Assembly: GCF_012927325.1 (NCBI RefSeq)
Contig: NZ_JABBGI010000001.1
Coordinates: forward strand, 248,001 to 312,000
From: Chryseobacterium antibioticum
GTDB taxonomy: Bacteria > Bacteroidota > Bacteroidia > Flavobacteriales > Weeksellaceae
Direction of reading: 5' to 3'
Length of the DNA stretch: 64,000 nt
Below the pieces are notes generated by a model, which had not been told where the DNA came from, did no database searches, and saw only the letters and a list, made by a program, of their open reading frames with translations. Position 1 is the first letter of the stretch, and every line of letters starts with the position of its first letter. The position numbers were made by a program, and so were the translations under genes. Shown here piece after piece: positions 26,151 through 33,722 of the stretch.

Positions 26151-26876
26151 TTAATTATTCGCAGGCTGAAGAAAATCCTGTAGTTTCTTCAGAGATTTTT
26201 TATGCTCAAAGAAATTGAATAATGTAAAGATGACAGCAGTCTGCAATACGAAAGGAATGATTAATGTGACAAGAACTCCAAAGATCTCTGTGGTATTTTG
26301 AGTTCTGAAAAACTGGTAAGCATAATGTCCGTTTTTTCCTACGATTTGTACCATTGCAGCAGTGCTTCCAACCATAAGTCCTACATTTTTCTGATACATT
26401 GTATAGAAGCATGTTCCTTTATACTTAAAGTCCGCTTTCATGTATTTCCAAATCTTTATATTGAAAAGCCAAACCGCAACCAACGCCAGCAGGAACATCC
26501 CGTTTAGTAATCGGAAAAACATCTGGTAGTCTTCCTGATTTTTTGAAAGATAGATCAGCAAAAGATTAACTCCAAAGGAAATAAGACCGCCTATAAACGA
26601 TATTTTCAGCAGATTTTTGTATTTTTCTTTTATGATCCTTTTTGCAATCAAAGGAAGCTTTACAGGGGAAAATAAGATATAACTCACCATTTTAAATTCT
26701 CCGTCCCAGGATTTCTTCACTTTCAGAAATGCGTCTTCAAAATTTAGATTTTCATTGATCTGGACATCTAAAATCTGAGATACCATGTGATCTTTGATTT
26801 CCAGTAAAATATCAAGCGGTAGCTGTTGAAAAATAAGATAATCTGTAACCTGATTTTCCTGTGTTTCAGTCATCAT
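26151..26876 (-). CDS. PadR-operon membrane protein, proximal copy
   Basis: 241 residues, paralog of 25485-26099: N-terminal Q-V-T-D-Y-L-I-F-Q-Q-L-P-L-D-I-L-L-E-I-K-D-H and F-E-D-A-F-L-K-V-K-K-S-W-D-G-E-F, then membrane segments at about 86-110, 122-140, 165-185 and 200-230. ATG overlaps the PadR stop codon by four bases (ATGA), so translation is coupled. In this arrangement the PadR regulator and its HAAS-like membrane partner probably act together in envelope or stress sensing. Ligand and targets are unknown. Confidence 0.78.
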   Translation of the reverse strand: MMTETQENQVTDYLIFQQLPLDILLEIKDHMVSQILDVQINENLNFEDAFLKVKKSWDGEFKMVSYILFSPVKLPLIAKRIIKEKYKNLLKISFIGGLISFGVNLLLIYLSKNQEDYQMFFRLLNGMFLLALVAVWLFNIKIWKYMKADFKYKGTCFYTMYQKNVGLMVGSTAAMVQIVGKNGHYAYQFFRTQNTTEIFGVLVTLIIPFVLQTAVIFTLFNFFEHKKSLKKLQDFLQPANN

Positions 26877-27196
26877 ATGTTAAAAATGGCATTTAGATTT
26901 AATAAATAGCTTTTCATTTCATTCTCCTGAACAGCCTGATCTTTTTTCCCTTTTTCAGTCAAAAGATAATATTTCCGGTCTCTTCCGTTGATCTTTTGAA
27001 CCTCTGATGTGATCATCCCATCATTCTCCAATTTATGCAACAGCGGATACAACGCTCCTTCCGTCATTTCAAGCTCTCCTTCTGTAAGTTCTTTTGCCCG
27101 CTGGGTTATTTGATAGCCATACATCTTCACTTCTTTTGAAAGCAGTTTTAGAATAATGTTCTGGAGTGTTCCTTTATAGAGGCTGTTCTTTTTCAA
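26873..27196 (-). CDS. PadR family transcriptional regulator
   Basis: 107 residues. Winged-helix features: Y-K-G-T-L-Q-N-I-I-L-K-L-L, M-Y-G-Y-Q-I-T-Q-R-A-K-E-L (recognition helix region), E-G-A-L-Y-P-L-L-H-K-L-E-N-D-G-M-I (family signature), R-K-Y-Y-L-L-T-E-K-G-K. PadR proteins repress their own operon and neighbours until a ligand or partner protein relieves binding. It heads a three-gene operon and is divergent from the 2H phosphoesterase gene. A candidate operator lies at 27226-27246. Confidence 0.92.
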   Translation of the reverse strand: MKKNSLYKGTLQNIILKLLSKEVKMYGYQITQRAKELTEGELEMTEGALYPLLHKLENDGMITSEVQKINGRDRKYYLLTEKGKKDQAVQENEMKSYLLNLNAIFNI

Positions 27197-27218
27197 ATGA
27201 TGTTATTTTAATACCTTA

Positions 27219-27226
27219 CAAATCTA
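27219..27226 (-). promoter_or_regulatory. -7 promoter core TAGATTTG of the padR operon
   Basis: Minus-strand TAnnTTTG match, 22 bases upstream of the padR start. Confidence 0.6.
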
Positions 27227-27246
27227 TGCATAATTTTCTTATGTAT
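27226..27246. promoter_or_regulatory. Candidate PadR operator, imperfect palindrome
   Basis: ATGCATAA-5-TTATGTAT, 7 of 8 pairs matching. It abuts the padR -7 core on its upstream side and lies in the divergent gap, where binding would block the padR promoter. PadR sites are commonly ATGT/ACAT palindromes, but this one is unproven. Confidence 0.4.
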
Positions 27247-27279
27247 ATAAATTTTATCAGAAAAAATGTATTTTGTTGT

Positions 27280-27819
27280 ATGAAAAAAATGTATTTCATT
27301 GCGGTTTATCCTCCTCAGGAAATCATTGAAGAGGTAAAAGCATTTAAAAAAGATCTGGCCCTGAATTACGACAATTCAAAGGCGTTGAAAAATGATGCAC
27401 ACATCACTTTATTCCCTCCTTTTTCCAGAGAGCTTGAGCTGGAAAGCGATATTCATACGGCTTTTCAAAAAATAGATACGGATCTCCCTCCTTTTGAAAT
27501 TACACTGAATGGTTTTGGAAGTTTTCCCAATCCCAAAAATCCGGTTCTTTTTGTACAGCCCGAACACAATGAAAATTTAAATATTCTTCATCAAAGAGTA
27601 AGACAGTATTTCAATTTCATCAAATATTCCTTCACCCCTCACATGACTGTTGGATACAGGAACCTTAGTTATGATAATTACCTGAAAGCGTGGGAGATTT
27701 ATAAGCATAAAGAATTTAAAACTAAATTTACAGTTGACAAAATCACACTTCTCCGCCATGATCAGAAATGGGTTCCCATTGCGGAAAAGAGGCTGATAGG
27801 AAACGTCAACGAACAATGA
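27280..27819 (+). CDS. 2H phosphoesterase (2'-5' RNA ligase-like)
   Basis: 179 residues from the ATG at 27280; the frame extends upstream into the PadR regulatory region but the ATG followed by MKKMYFIAVYPP is typical of the family. Two HxT motifs: H-I-T-L-F-P-P-F (about 46-53) and H-M-T-V-G-Y (about 122-127). LigT/2H enzymes hydrolyse or form 2'-5' or 2',3'-cyclic phosphodiester bonds; the physiological substrate is unknown. It is divergent from the padR operon. Confidence 0.88.
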   Translation: MKKMYFIAVYPPQEIIEEVKAFKKDLALNYDNSKALKNDAHITLFPPFSRELELESDIHTAFQKIDTDLPPFEITLNGFGSFPNPKNPVLFVQPEHNENLNILHQRVRQYFNFIKYSFTPHMTVGYRNLSYDNYLKAWEIYKHKEFKTKFTVDKITLLRHDQKWVPIAEKRLIGNVNEQ

Positions 27820-27852
27820 ATGCCGCCTTATACAAGCGGCACTCTATTTTGA
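27820..27852 (+). terminator. Weak terminator between convergent genes
   Basis: Stem TGCCGC/GCGGCA with a 9-base loop and a moderate T-rich tail, just after the 2H phosphoesterase stop and before the M64 gene end. Confidence 0.45.
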
Positions 27853-27863
27853 ATATTATTAAT

Positions 27864-29228
27864 TTATTCTTTAATGATTTTCTGGGAAATGAACATTCCT
27901 TCATTTTCATAAACATTCACAAGATAGGTTCCAGCCGGAAGGTTTTTAATATCCACCCAAATCGTTGAACGGTCTTTAAGCTCTGATTTTCCCTGAATAA
28001 GTTTTCCGGAAGCATCATACAGTTCAACCTTTGGATTTCCAGAAAAATCCTGTTTTCCTCTGATAAAAAATTCACCATCTGAAGGATTTGGATATATACT
28101 GTATCTTCTTTCTTCTGCCTTTATGTCGGTCATTTTTCTAGCTGTTGATTTATTCAGGGTCCAGGTGACATTGGTAAAATGAACGGTACTGTGGTTATTC
28201 ACCTTAAGCAGCGGATTATTATCGTTAACGGAAAAGATCAGGGTATTATTTCCGGCGTTCAGCTGGGAAGGAGAAATGGTAATTGTATTGGCGGTTGATG
28301 CCAGCAGTGTTCCATTCAGTTTCCAGGAATTGACCAGCGTATTGGGAATCGGAAGAATTTCATTAACGGTAAATGTTACATTAGAATTGGCATTAACCGC
28401 TGAAGTATTAGCAGGTGTATAAGAATCCACCGGAGATACCAATGAGTGAATTTTTTCAATAATAGCTTCTTTACAGACGGAACAGAACTGTTGATTCAGA
28501 TACCTCATCTCACAACTCTGATGGGGACGGAACCATGAAGGGCTCTCAGTATAGGAATAAACACCTACTCCATTTGTTCCTACCCAGTTTTTCCACTTTA
28601 CTGTAGCAGGATTGGATGTCTGGGTTTTGTTGGGAGATTCTCCTGAACCGGAAAACCAGTATTCATCAGCCAGCTTTCCGAACGAGTGTCCCAATTCATG
28701 AACAACAATTTCATTGGATGATCCGTTGAGCGAAGCAAATGCATAGGCACCACCACACCCTCCGTACTCAGTTGAGTTCCCTAACACATAGGTAATATCA
28801 TAATCCGGAACATTAGCGGCAAGAACCTGACCTACTTTGTTGGTGGTGTTACTATACATACAGCGATGAACCCCGAAATCAAAGGAAGATCCAAGATAAT
28901 TACTGGGATTAGAAACCGGAATTACAGGCTCTGTCACATCAGTGGCTGTCCCCGGATGTTTTACTCCGGAAGCTGTAGAAACCACTTTGACTGCATAGGC
29001 GTTAAAATAATTTTTATATTCCGTGTAGGGACTTTTTGTAAAAAGATAATTAACGGTAGCCTGCGCTGATGAAACGAAGGAAGTCTGCTGAGCAGTGGTA
29101 AAACCATCGCCTAACACTGCAATAATGATCCGTTTGTCATTTGTCCCGCTCTGAAGAAGGGGAACAGTCTGAAAAGTCTGTGCAGCAAAGCAGCTGCCTA
29201 TCAAGAGGGCTAATAAAGTTTTTTTCAT
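27864..29228 (-). CDS. M64 family metallopeptidase with T9SS type A sorting domain
   Basis: 454 residues. Signal peptide (about 1-19, FAAQ), catalytic zinc motif H-E-L-G-H-S-F-G-K-L-A-D-E-Y (HExxH with Asp, near residue 175), preceded by GGCGGAYAF, matching the M64 (IgA-peptidase-like) family. A small Ig-like region follows (TFTVNEILPIPNTLV). The C-terminus is a T9SS type A sorting domain (Y-P-N-P-S-D-G-E-F, then L-P-A-G-T-Y-L-V-N-V, K-I-I-K-E). Role inferred: secreted or surface endopeptidase. Downstream of 29231-29722 with a 2-base gap, so probably cotranscribed. Confidence 0.88.
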   Translation of the reverse strand: MKKTLLALLIGSCFAAQTFQTVPLLQSGTNDKRIIIAVLGDGFTTAQQTSFVSSAQATVNYLFTKSPYTEYKNYFNAYAVKVVSTASGVKHPGTATDVTEPVIPVSNPSNYLGSSFDFGVHRCMYSNTTNKVGQVLAANVPDYDITYVLGNSTEYGGCGGAYAFASLNGSSNEIVVHELGHSFGKLADEYWFSGSGESPNKTQTSNPATVKWKNWVGTNGVGVYSYTESPSWFRPHQSCEMRYLNQQFCSVCKEAIIEKIHSLVSPVDSYTPANTSAVNANSNVTFTVNEILPIPNTLVNSWKLNGTLLASTANTITISPSQLNAGNNTLIFSVNDNNPLLKVNNHSTVHFTNVTWTLNKSTARKMTDIKAEERRYSIYPNPSDGEFFIRGKQDFSGNPKVELYDASGKLIQGKSELKDRSTIWVDIKNLPAGTYLVNVYENEGMFISQKIIKE

Positions 29229-29230
29229 AG

Positions 29231-29722
29231 TTATAGTTTTTGGGTGAATAAAAGCTGTGTTCCTGATTCAGTTACTTTTTCGATTTTTACCATCTGAATC
29301 TGTTCAGAATAAGTATATCTTATGCTGAACTCTGCATTTTCAAGGGGTATTTTCTTTCTGCTGACTCCTTCTTTTTCATAGACTTCCATTTCCGGATGCA
29401 GCGGATTTTTCACCAACTGTTTGCTTACTTCTTTTCCCCCAGAATCGGATAGAATCACAATTAAATCTCCGGGTTCAACTTCACTTCTGTCAAATGAAGG
29501 GGTAAATTTCAGTCTTCCTTCGGTAATTTTCTTTTCCTGCAGGACAATTCTTTCTTTTCCGCCAGCTTCTTTATCGGTCTGAAAAAACAGATAAACAATC
29601 TTGCCTTCTTTCCAGATCTCAGCACCGGAAACCTTATCCCGGAAATAGCCTAACGTGCTGCTTTTCTGAAAACTGCATAACAGCAGTGCGGGAACCATCA
29701 AAAGATTAAGTAAATTTTTCAT
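29231..29722 (-). CDS. Hypothetical secreted protein in the M64 operon
   Basis: 163 residues. The N-terminal signal (MKNLLNLLMVPALLLCSFQKSS) has a Cys at 16 but only a weak lipobox, so lipoprotein status is uncertain. The mature part is beta-rich with F-F-Q-T-D-K-E-A-G-G, PGDLIVILSDSGGKEV and an ending LLFTQKL. No family was recognised. It precedes the M64 peptidase by two bases and may encode a partner, inhibitor or folding aid. Confidence 0.7.
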   Translation of the reverse strand: MKNLLNLLMVPALLLCSFQKSSTLGYFRDKVSGAEIWKEGKIVYLFFQTDKEAGGKERIVLQEKKITEGRLKFTPSFDRSEVEPGDLIVILSDSGGKEVSKQLVKNPLHPEMEVYEKEGVSRKKIPLENAEFSIRYTYSEQIQMVKIEKVTESGTQLLFTQKL

Positions 29723-29810
29723 GACATTTTTATTTTAAAGTTATGAATATTTCCCAAGATGTTGAATATTTAAAATAATATTTTCTCAAATAAAAAAGTT
29801 TAGAATAGCC

Positions 29811-29818
29811 TATCTTTG
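29811..29818 (+). promoter_or_regulatory. -7 promoter core TATCTTTG of ruvC, near-leaderless
   Basis: TAnnTTTG match ending 4 bases before the ruvC ATG. Confidence 0.6.
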
Positions 29819-29822
29819 AGCC

Positions 29823-30377
29823 ATGATTTCAGAGAAGATAATTTTAGGTATTGACCCGGGAACGGCCATTATGGGTTTCGGCATTATTTCCATTAAAAAA
29901 GGTAAGATGGAAATGATTTCCATTCATGAGCTTATCCTAAAAAAATATCCGAATCATGAAACGAAGCTGAAATATATTTTTGACAAAACATTAGCCCTGA
30001 TCGATGAATACCATCCTGATGAAGTTGCTCTTGAAGCTCCGTTTTTTGGGAAAAATGTACAGAGTATGCTTAAACTGGGCCGTGCTCAAGGAGTAGCTAT
30101 GGCCGCAAGCCTTCACCGGAATATTCCGATTACAGAATATTCGCCCAAAAAGATCAAGATGGCCATTACGGGAAACGGAAATGCCAGTAAGGAACAGGTT
30201 GCAGGAATGCTTCAGAATCTTTTAAACTTAAAAGAATTTCCTACAAAATATTTGGATGCCTCGGATGGTCTGGCAGTTGCAGTGTGTCATCATTTTAATT
30301 CCGGAACTGTAGCCAGCACAAAATCATTCAGCGGCTGGGATAGTTTTCTTAAGCAGAACCCGGATAGGTTGAAATAG
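29823..30377 (+). CDS. ruvC: Holliday junction resolvase RuvC
   Basis: 184 residues. The RNase H-like fold is marked by G-I-D-P-G-T (catalytic D at about 11), E-A-P-F-F (catalytic E, about 70), and D-A-S-D-G-L-A-V-A-V-C-H-H (final acidic pair). RuvC cuts Holliday junctions together with RuvAB in recombination repair. The protein is of usual length. It is a single gene, not next to ruvA or ruvB, and is followed by its own terminator. Confidence 0.96.
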   Translation: MISEKIILGIDPGTAIMGFGIISIKKGKMEMISIHELILKKYPNHETKLKYIFDKTLALIDEYHPDEVALEAPFFGKNVQSMLKLGRAQGVAMAASLHRNIPITEYSPKKIKMAITGNGNASKEQVAGMLQNLLNLKEFPTKYLDASDGLAVAVCHHFNSGTVASTKSFSGWDSFLKQNPDRLK

Positions 30378-30386
30378 TATAAACGA

Positions 30387-30412
30387 AAAAAGCCCCTAAA
30401 TTGGGGCTTTTT
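30387..30412 (+). terminator. ruvC terminator
   Basis: Stem AAAAAGCCCC/GGGGCTTTTT with a 6-base loop. It may also stop the convergent M43 gene. Confidence 0.9.
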
Positions 30413-30434
30413 GTATGTTTGAAGGGTCTTAGAC

Positions 30435-32330
30435 CTAATTGTTTAAGAATTTCTTTGATTCATTTTTATTCTTACCAGAGTAATTAATAATAAATGCTCC
30501 TTTCGTAAGTTCTTTTTCGATCTGGATTTCATTGCTTTTCATATTTCCTTTCTGGATAAGCTTACCGCTCATGTCATGGATCTGGTAATCTCCAAAAAAT
30601 CCTTCTCCGGCTAATTTTAATTTATTCTCAGATTTCAGATAAACAACTTTTGACTCGGTTGCGTTATTTTTCACCTCAGAAATTCCTAAAACTCCGGTTA
30701 CTCTTACCGCATAGTCTTCTACCTGCCCGTATTGAACTTGTGAACACGCAGTACCATCGGTAAGTGCAACTCCGTTGAATGTAGCTGCATCTACAGAAAC
30801 TCTCATTCTTAAATAGGTATTCTTTACAGCATTAGCAGGAGGCGTAATTCCTACGGTAACAACTTTTCTTGCTCCTGATGCCATGGAAACAGACAAATCA
30901 TTGACCACTAATTCAGATTCTTCAAATATTCCATTATTGTTATAATCAATCCATACTTTCGTCTTAAATTTATCTGCCTGGCCGAATCCGTTGTCATAAG
31001 TAACTTTCAGCTCAGTACTTGAGTTGGAAGGGATATCGGTAGCATATGCTGGTCTGATACAAGTAGCTGAAGCATAGTCTTCATAAAACTTTGGAGCAGG
31101 CTCATCTGAATCATATCCATTGGTGGTACTGCTGATCGTTCCGAACTGTACTCTTGAAGCTCCTATTCCAAAATTATTATTGGCTGGATTTACAATTCCC
31201 ACCGGATTACACTGTGCAGCGACTACTGCAACCGGAGATGGAATCACAACGGCTGGATCTTGCCCCGCTGTTGAGGAGATCAGGTTCTTTCTGTATTCCA
31301 TCATCAGCATGATCGCCCGATCTCTTTGTCCCTCTGTAAATTTACGGTTAGAATTAGTATAATTCATTACGTTATACTGTGTTCCGTCATAATTTTGCGT
31401 AGTACATGGGTCAACGCTGGCATTAGTCGGGACAGCAACACCATACATACTTCTTGAAGGAGATGTATCACAAACTCTGTCTCCGTCTGTTGCACAGTTA
31501 TTATTTACAGGACATGTTGTCTGACTTGTGTAGTTCACTCCTTGGAAAGTATGGTACAGGCCAAAAGCATGTCCAAGTTCATGGGTCAATGTGGTATCAT
31601 TCTGATTTTTAAGAGTGGCCACCTTCATAAAGCTTTCATAGAAATAGTCATAAGATTCAGGAAATCTTGCATATCCCATCAGCCCACCTGCATTTTGCTG
31701 CTGACCATCAAAGCCAATGACTACATAGATATTAAAATAAGATGTCTCAGGCCAGTGTGGCGCTAACGTTTTTATCTGGCTGTCACTTGCTCCATTTCCT
31801 GTAGAAGCAGACTTCACTCCTCTCGTATCATACAAAGGGATTGTACTTCCGTTATATCTTACAATACCGTTGGTTGGGGCACAGGTTGGAGATCTTTTAG
31901 CTAATACAAGCTTAAAAGGAATAACGTTTCCTCCGGTTGCTCCTGCTCCTTCCGGATAGAACCCGTTTCCGTACGTAGTAGCGTACATTTTATTCGCTCT
32001 GTCGATCCAATTGATCACATCCTGATCTGATAGCGTCAAATTTGAATTAGCCACAGCCCCTGATTCAATAACGTGTACTACAATTGGAATTTCAAAAGTT
32101 TGCCCTGTATACAAACCGTTCCAGGCCGTTGTTCCACCTACTTTGTTAAGAAAAGACTGCTTGTCCATATTTCTCAGCTTCGTCTCTACCTCTTCTCTGT
32201 TTTTCTTTAATTCTGGAAATCTAATGTCCATTTTTCTCATTTCCTCATCAAAACCACAAAAATGTTCAACATTTTGAGAAAAAGCATTAAAAAATAAAAA
32301 AAGCACTAAAAGAATACTTATTTTCTTCAT
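30435..32330 (-). CDS. M43 family zinc metalloprotease with GEVED and T9SS type A domains
   Basis: 631 residues. Signal peptide 1-18 (FNAFSQ). Catalytic H-E-L-G-H-A-F-G-L-Y-H (about 250-260, metzincin HExxHxxGxxH), followed by the M43 pappalysin pattern with C-P-V-N-N-N-C-A-T-D-G-D-R-V-C-D-T and a Met-turn-like V-M-N-Y-T. A GEVED domain follows (F-Y-E-D-Y-A, V-W-I-D-Y-N-N-N-G-I-F, Y-G-Q-V-E-D-Y-A-V, about 405-560), then a type A sorting region (F-G-D-Y-Q-I-H-D-M-S-G-K-L, K-G-A-F-I-I-N-Y). Role: secreted protease for host or environmental proteins. Driven by a promoter at 32360. Confidence 0.92.
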   Translation of the reverse strand: MKKISILLVLFLFFNAFSQNVEHFCGFDEEMRKMDIRFPELKKNREEVETKLRNMDKQSFLNKVGGTTAWNGLYTGQTFEIPIVVHVIESGAVANSNLTLSDQDVINWIDRANKMYATTYGNGFYPEGAGATGGNVIPFKLVLAKRSPTCAPTNGIVRYNGSTIPLYDTRGVKSASTGNGASDSQIKTLAPHWPETSYFNIYVVIGFDGQQQNAGGLMGYARFPESYDYFYESFMKVATLKNQNDTTLTHELGHAFGLYHTFQGVNYTSQTTCPVNNNCATDGDRVCDTSPSRSMYGVAVPTNASVDPCTTQNYDGTQYNVMNYTNSNRKFTEGQRDRAIMLMMEYRKNLISSTAGQDPAVVIPSPVAVVAAQCNPVGIVNPANNNFGIGASRVQFGTISSTTNGYDSDEPAPKFYEDYASATCIRPAYATDIPSNSSTELKVTYDNGFGQADKFKTKVWIDYNNNGIFEESELVVNDLSVSMASGARKVVTVGITPPANAVKNTYLRMRVSVDAATFNGVALTDGTACSQVQYGQVEDYAVRVTGVLGISEVKNNATESKVVYLKSENKLKLAGEGFFGDYQIHDMSGKLIQKGNMKSNEIQIEKELTKGAFIINYSGKNKNESKKFLNN

Positions 32331-32359
32331 TTTACAAATATTTTTTGATTTATTCAGCG

Positions 32360-32367
32360 CAAATATA
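32360..32367 (-). promoter_or_regulatory. -7 promoter core TATATTTG
   Basis: Minus-strand TAnnTTTG match 30 bases upstream of the M43 ATG. Confidence 0.65.
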
Positions 32368-32614
32368 GATATTATTTATCAAAATAATAAATGATATATT
32401 TATATTCTTGGGATATGTGTTTTTTTCTATGTTAAAACAATAAAGCCATTATATAACCATTAATATCAGGTTATACAATTTCCTCAATAATTACATTCCA
32501 GCCTAAATCCCCAACAATCAAAATAATACAATGTAAATCAATCAATTAAATAAAAACACCCAATTACTTGGCAAAACATAATACTATCTTTTACATTGGT
32601 ATGATTTTTAGTAC
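32368..32614. other. AT-rich divergent intergenic stretch
   Basis: The gap between M43 and DUF4407 (32331-32637) carries a divergent promoter at each end. The middle 250 bases are AT-rich, with no reading frame, hairpin or repeat that I can support. Confidence 0.6.
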
Positions 32615-32622
32615 TACATTTG
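32615..32622 (+). promoter_or_regulatory. -7 promoter core TACATTTG, with TTG 16 bases upstream
   Basis: TAnnTTTG match with a TTG at 32596-32598, the best -33/-7 pair of the window. The ATG at 32638 follows 15 bases downstream. An in-frame TTG at 32620 overlaps the core and is not the start. Confidence 0.7.
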
Positions 32623-32637
32623 TATAAATTTTCAGGT

Positions 32638-33708
32638 ATGAAAACAAACCAACAAACTATAAATCAAGCGAATCATAAAATAAATTGGTTCCAGAAGTTT
32701 CTGATGGTATGCTCCGGAGGAAACATTCATATTTTAAGAAAGACTCCTAGTGAATGGAATAAATTTTCGGGAATTGGAGGAATTGTACTGTTTACCGCAG
32801 TCTTTGCAACCCTATCTGCAGGATACGCTATGTATACAGTATTTGATAATGTGTGGACTTCCGTAGGATTTGGTATTCTTTGGGGATTAATGATCTTCAA
32901 TCTGGATCGTTATATTGTTTCCTCTATCAAAAAAACAGGAACATGGTGGAATCAGATTTTAATGGCTGTACCGCGTCTGATTTTAGCAACGTTTTTAGGA
33001 ATCATTATTTCAAAACCTTTAGAGCTTAAAATTTTTGAAAAAGAAGTCAATAAGCAGTTAAATACCATTATTCAACGAAATAAAAAACAACTTCAGGGTG
33101 AAATGAGCGGCAGAATTTTACAGCAAAGCGGACCGTTTGAAACAGAAAAAAAGCAGATTGCTGAAAAGACAGTACAATATCAAAAGGCATATGACTCAGC
33201 TGCTGTAGAACTTGAAAAAGAAATCCTCGGAAAACAGTCAGGGTTAACGAGTGGTAAAGAGGGCTATGGTCCCAATGCAAAACGTAAGCAGGAATTAAAG
33301 GAACAGCGACGTCTGGATCTGGAAAACTTCCAGAAGCAAAATGCACCAAGAGTTGAATATTTAGATAAAGAAATCTCTAAAGTTTATACGAATCTGGAAA
33401 CTGAAAGGAAATCATCAGAAACCTTTGAGGATAAATTTAACGGATTTGCGGCAAGGCTGCAGGCATTGGATGAACTTGGAAAAAATTCAGCGATCATTGG
33501 GTTGGCAGCAGCTTTTATCATGGGACTTTTTATATGTCTTGAGATTTCTCCGGTCTTGGTGAAATTAATTTCCCATGTAGGACCTTATGATCACCTGTTA
33601 GAAAAGACAGAAAATGATTTCAGGCTTTATTCTAAAGAAAAAATTGAAAAAGGAAATGCATTGACCGATTTCAGAATCGACGATTTTAAGGATAATTTAA
33701 AAAAATAG
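32638..33708 (+). CDS. DUF4407 family membrane protein
   Basis: 356 residues. Two N-terminal hydrophobic pairs (IGGIVLFTAVFATLSAGYAMY, about 47-67; VGFGILWGLMIFNLDRYIV, about 77-96), then ILMAVPRLILATFLGIII (about 105-122), a long charged coiled-coil domain (about 128-285; EKKQIAEKTVQYQKAYDSAA, KRKQELKEQRRLDLENFQ), and a final hydrophobic segment (IIGLAAAFIMGLFICLEISPVL, about 290-312). This is the DUF4407 layout. It is transcribed with the AAA/M41-like gene 14 bases downstream, so the two proteins probably form a membrane-tethered complex. Function unknown. Confidence 0.88.
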   Translation: MKTNQQTINQANHKINWFQKFLMVCSGGNIHILRKTPSEWNKFSGIGGIVLFTAVFATLSAGYAMYTVFDNVWTSVGFGILWGLMIFNLDRYIVSSIKKTGTWWNQILMAVPRLILATFLGIIISKPLELKIFEKEVNKQLNTIIQRNKKQLQGEMSGRILQQSGPFETEKKQIAEKTVQYQKAYDSAAVELEKEILGKQSGLTSGKEGYGPNAKRKQELKEQRRLDLENFQKQNAPRVEYLDKEISKVYTNLETERKSSETFEDKFNGFAARLQALDELGKNSAIIGLAAAFIMGLFICLEISPVLVKLISHVGPYDHLLEKTENDFRLYSKEKIEKGNALTDFRIDDFKDNLKK

Positions 33709-33722
33709 CGTATTTTTCACGC

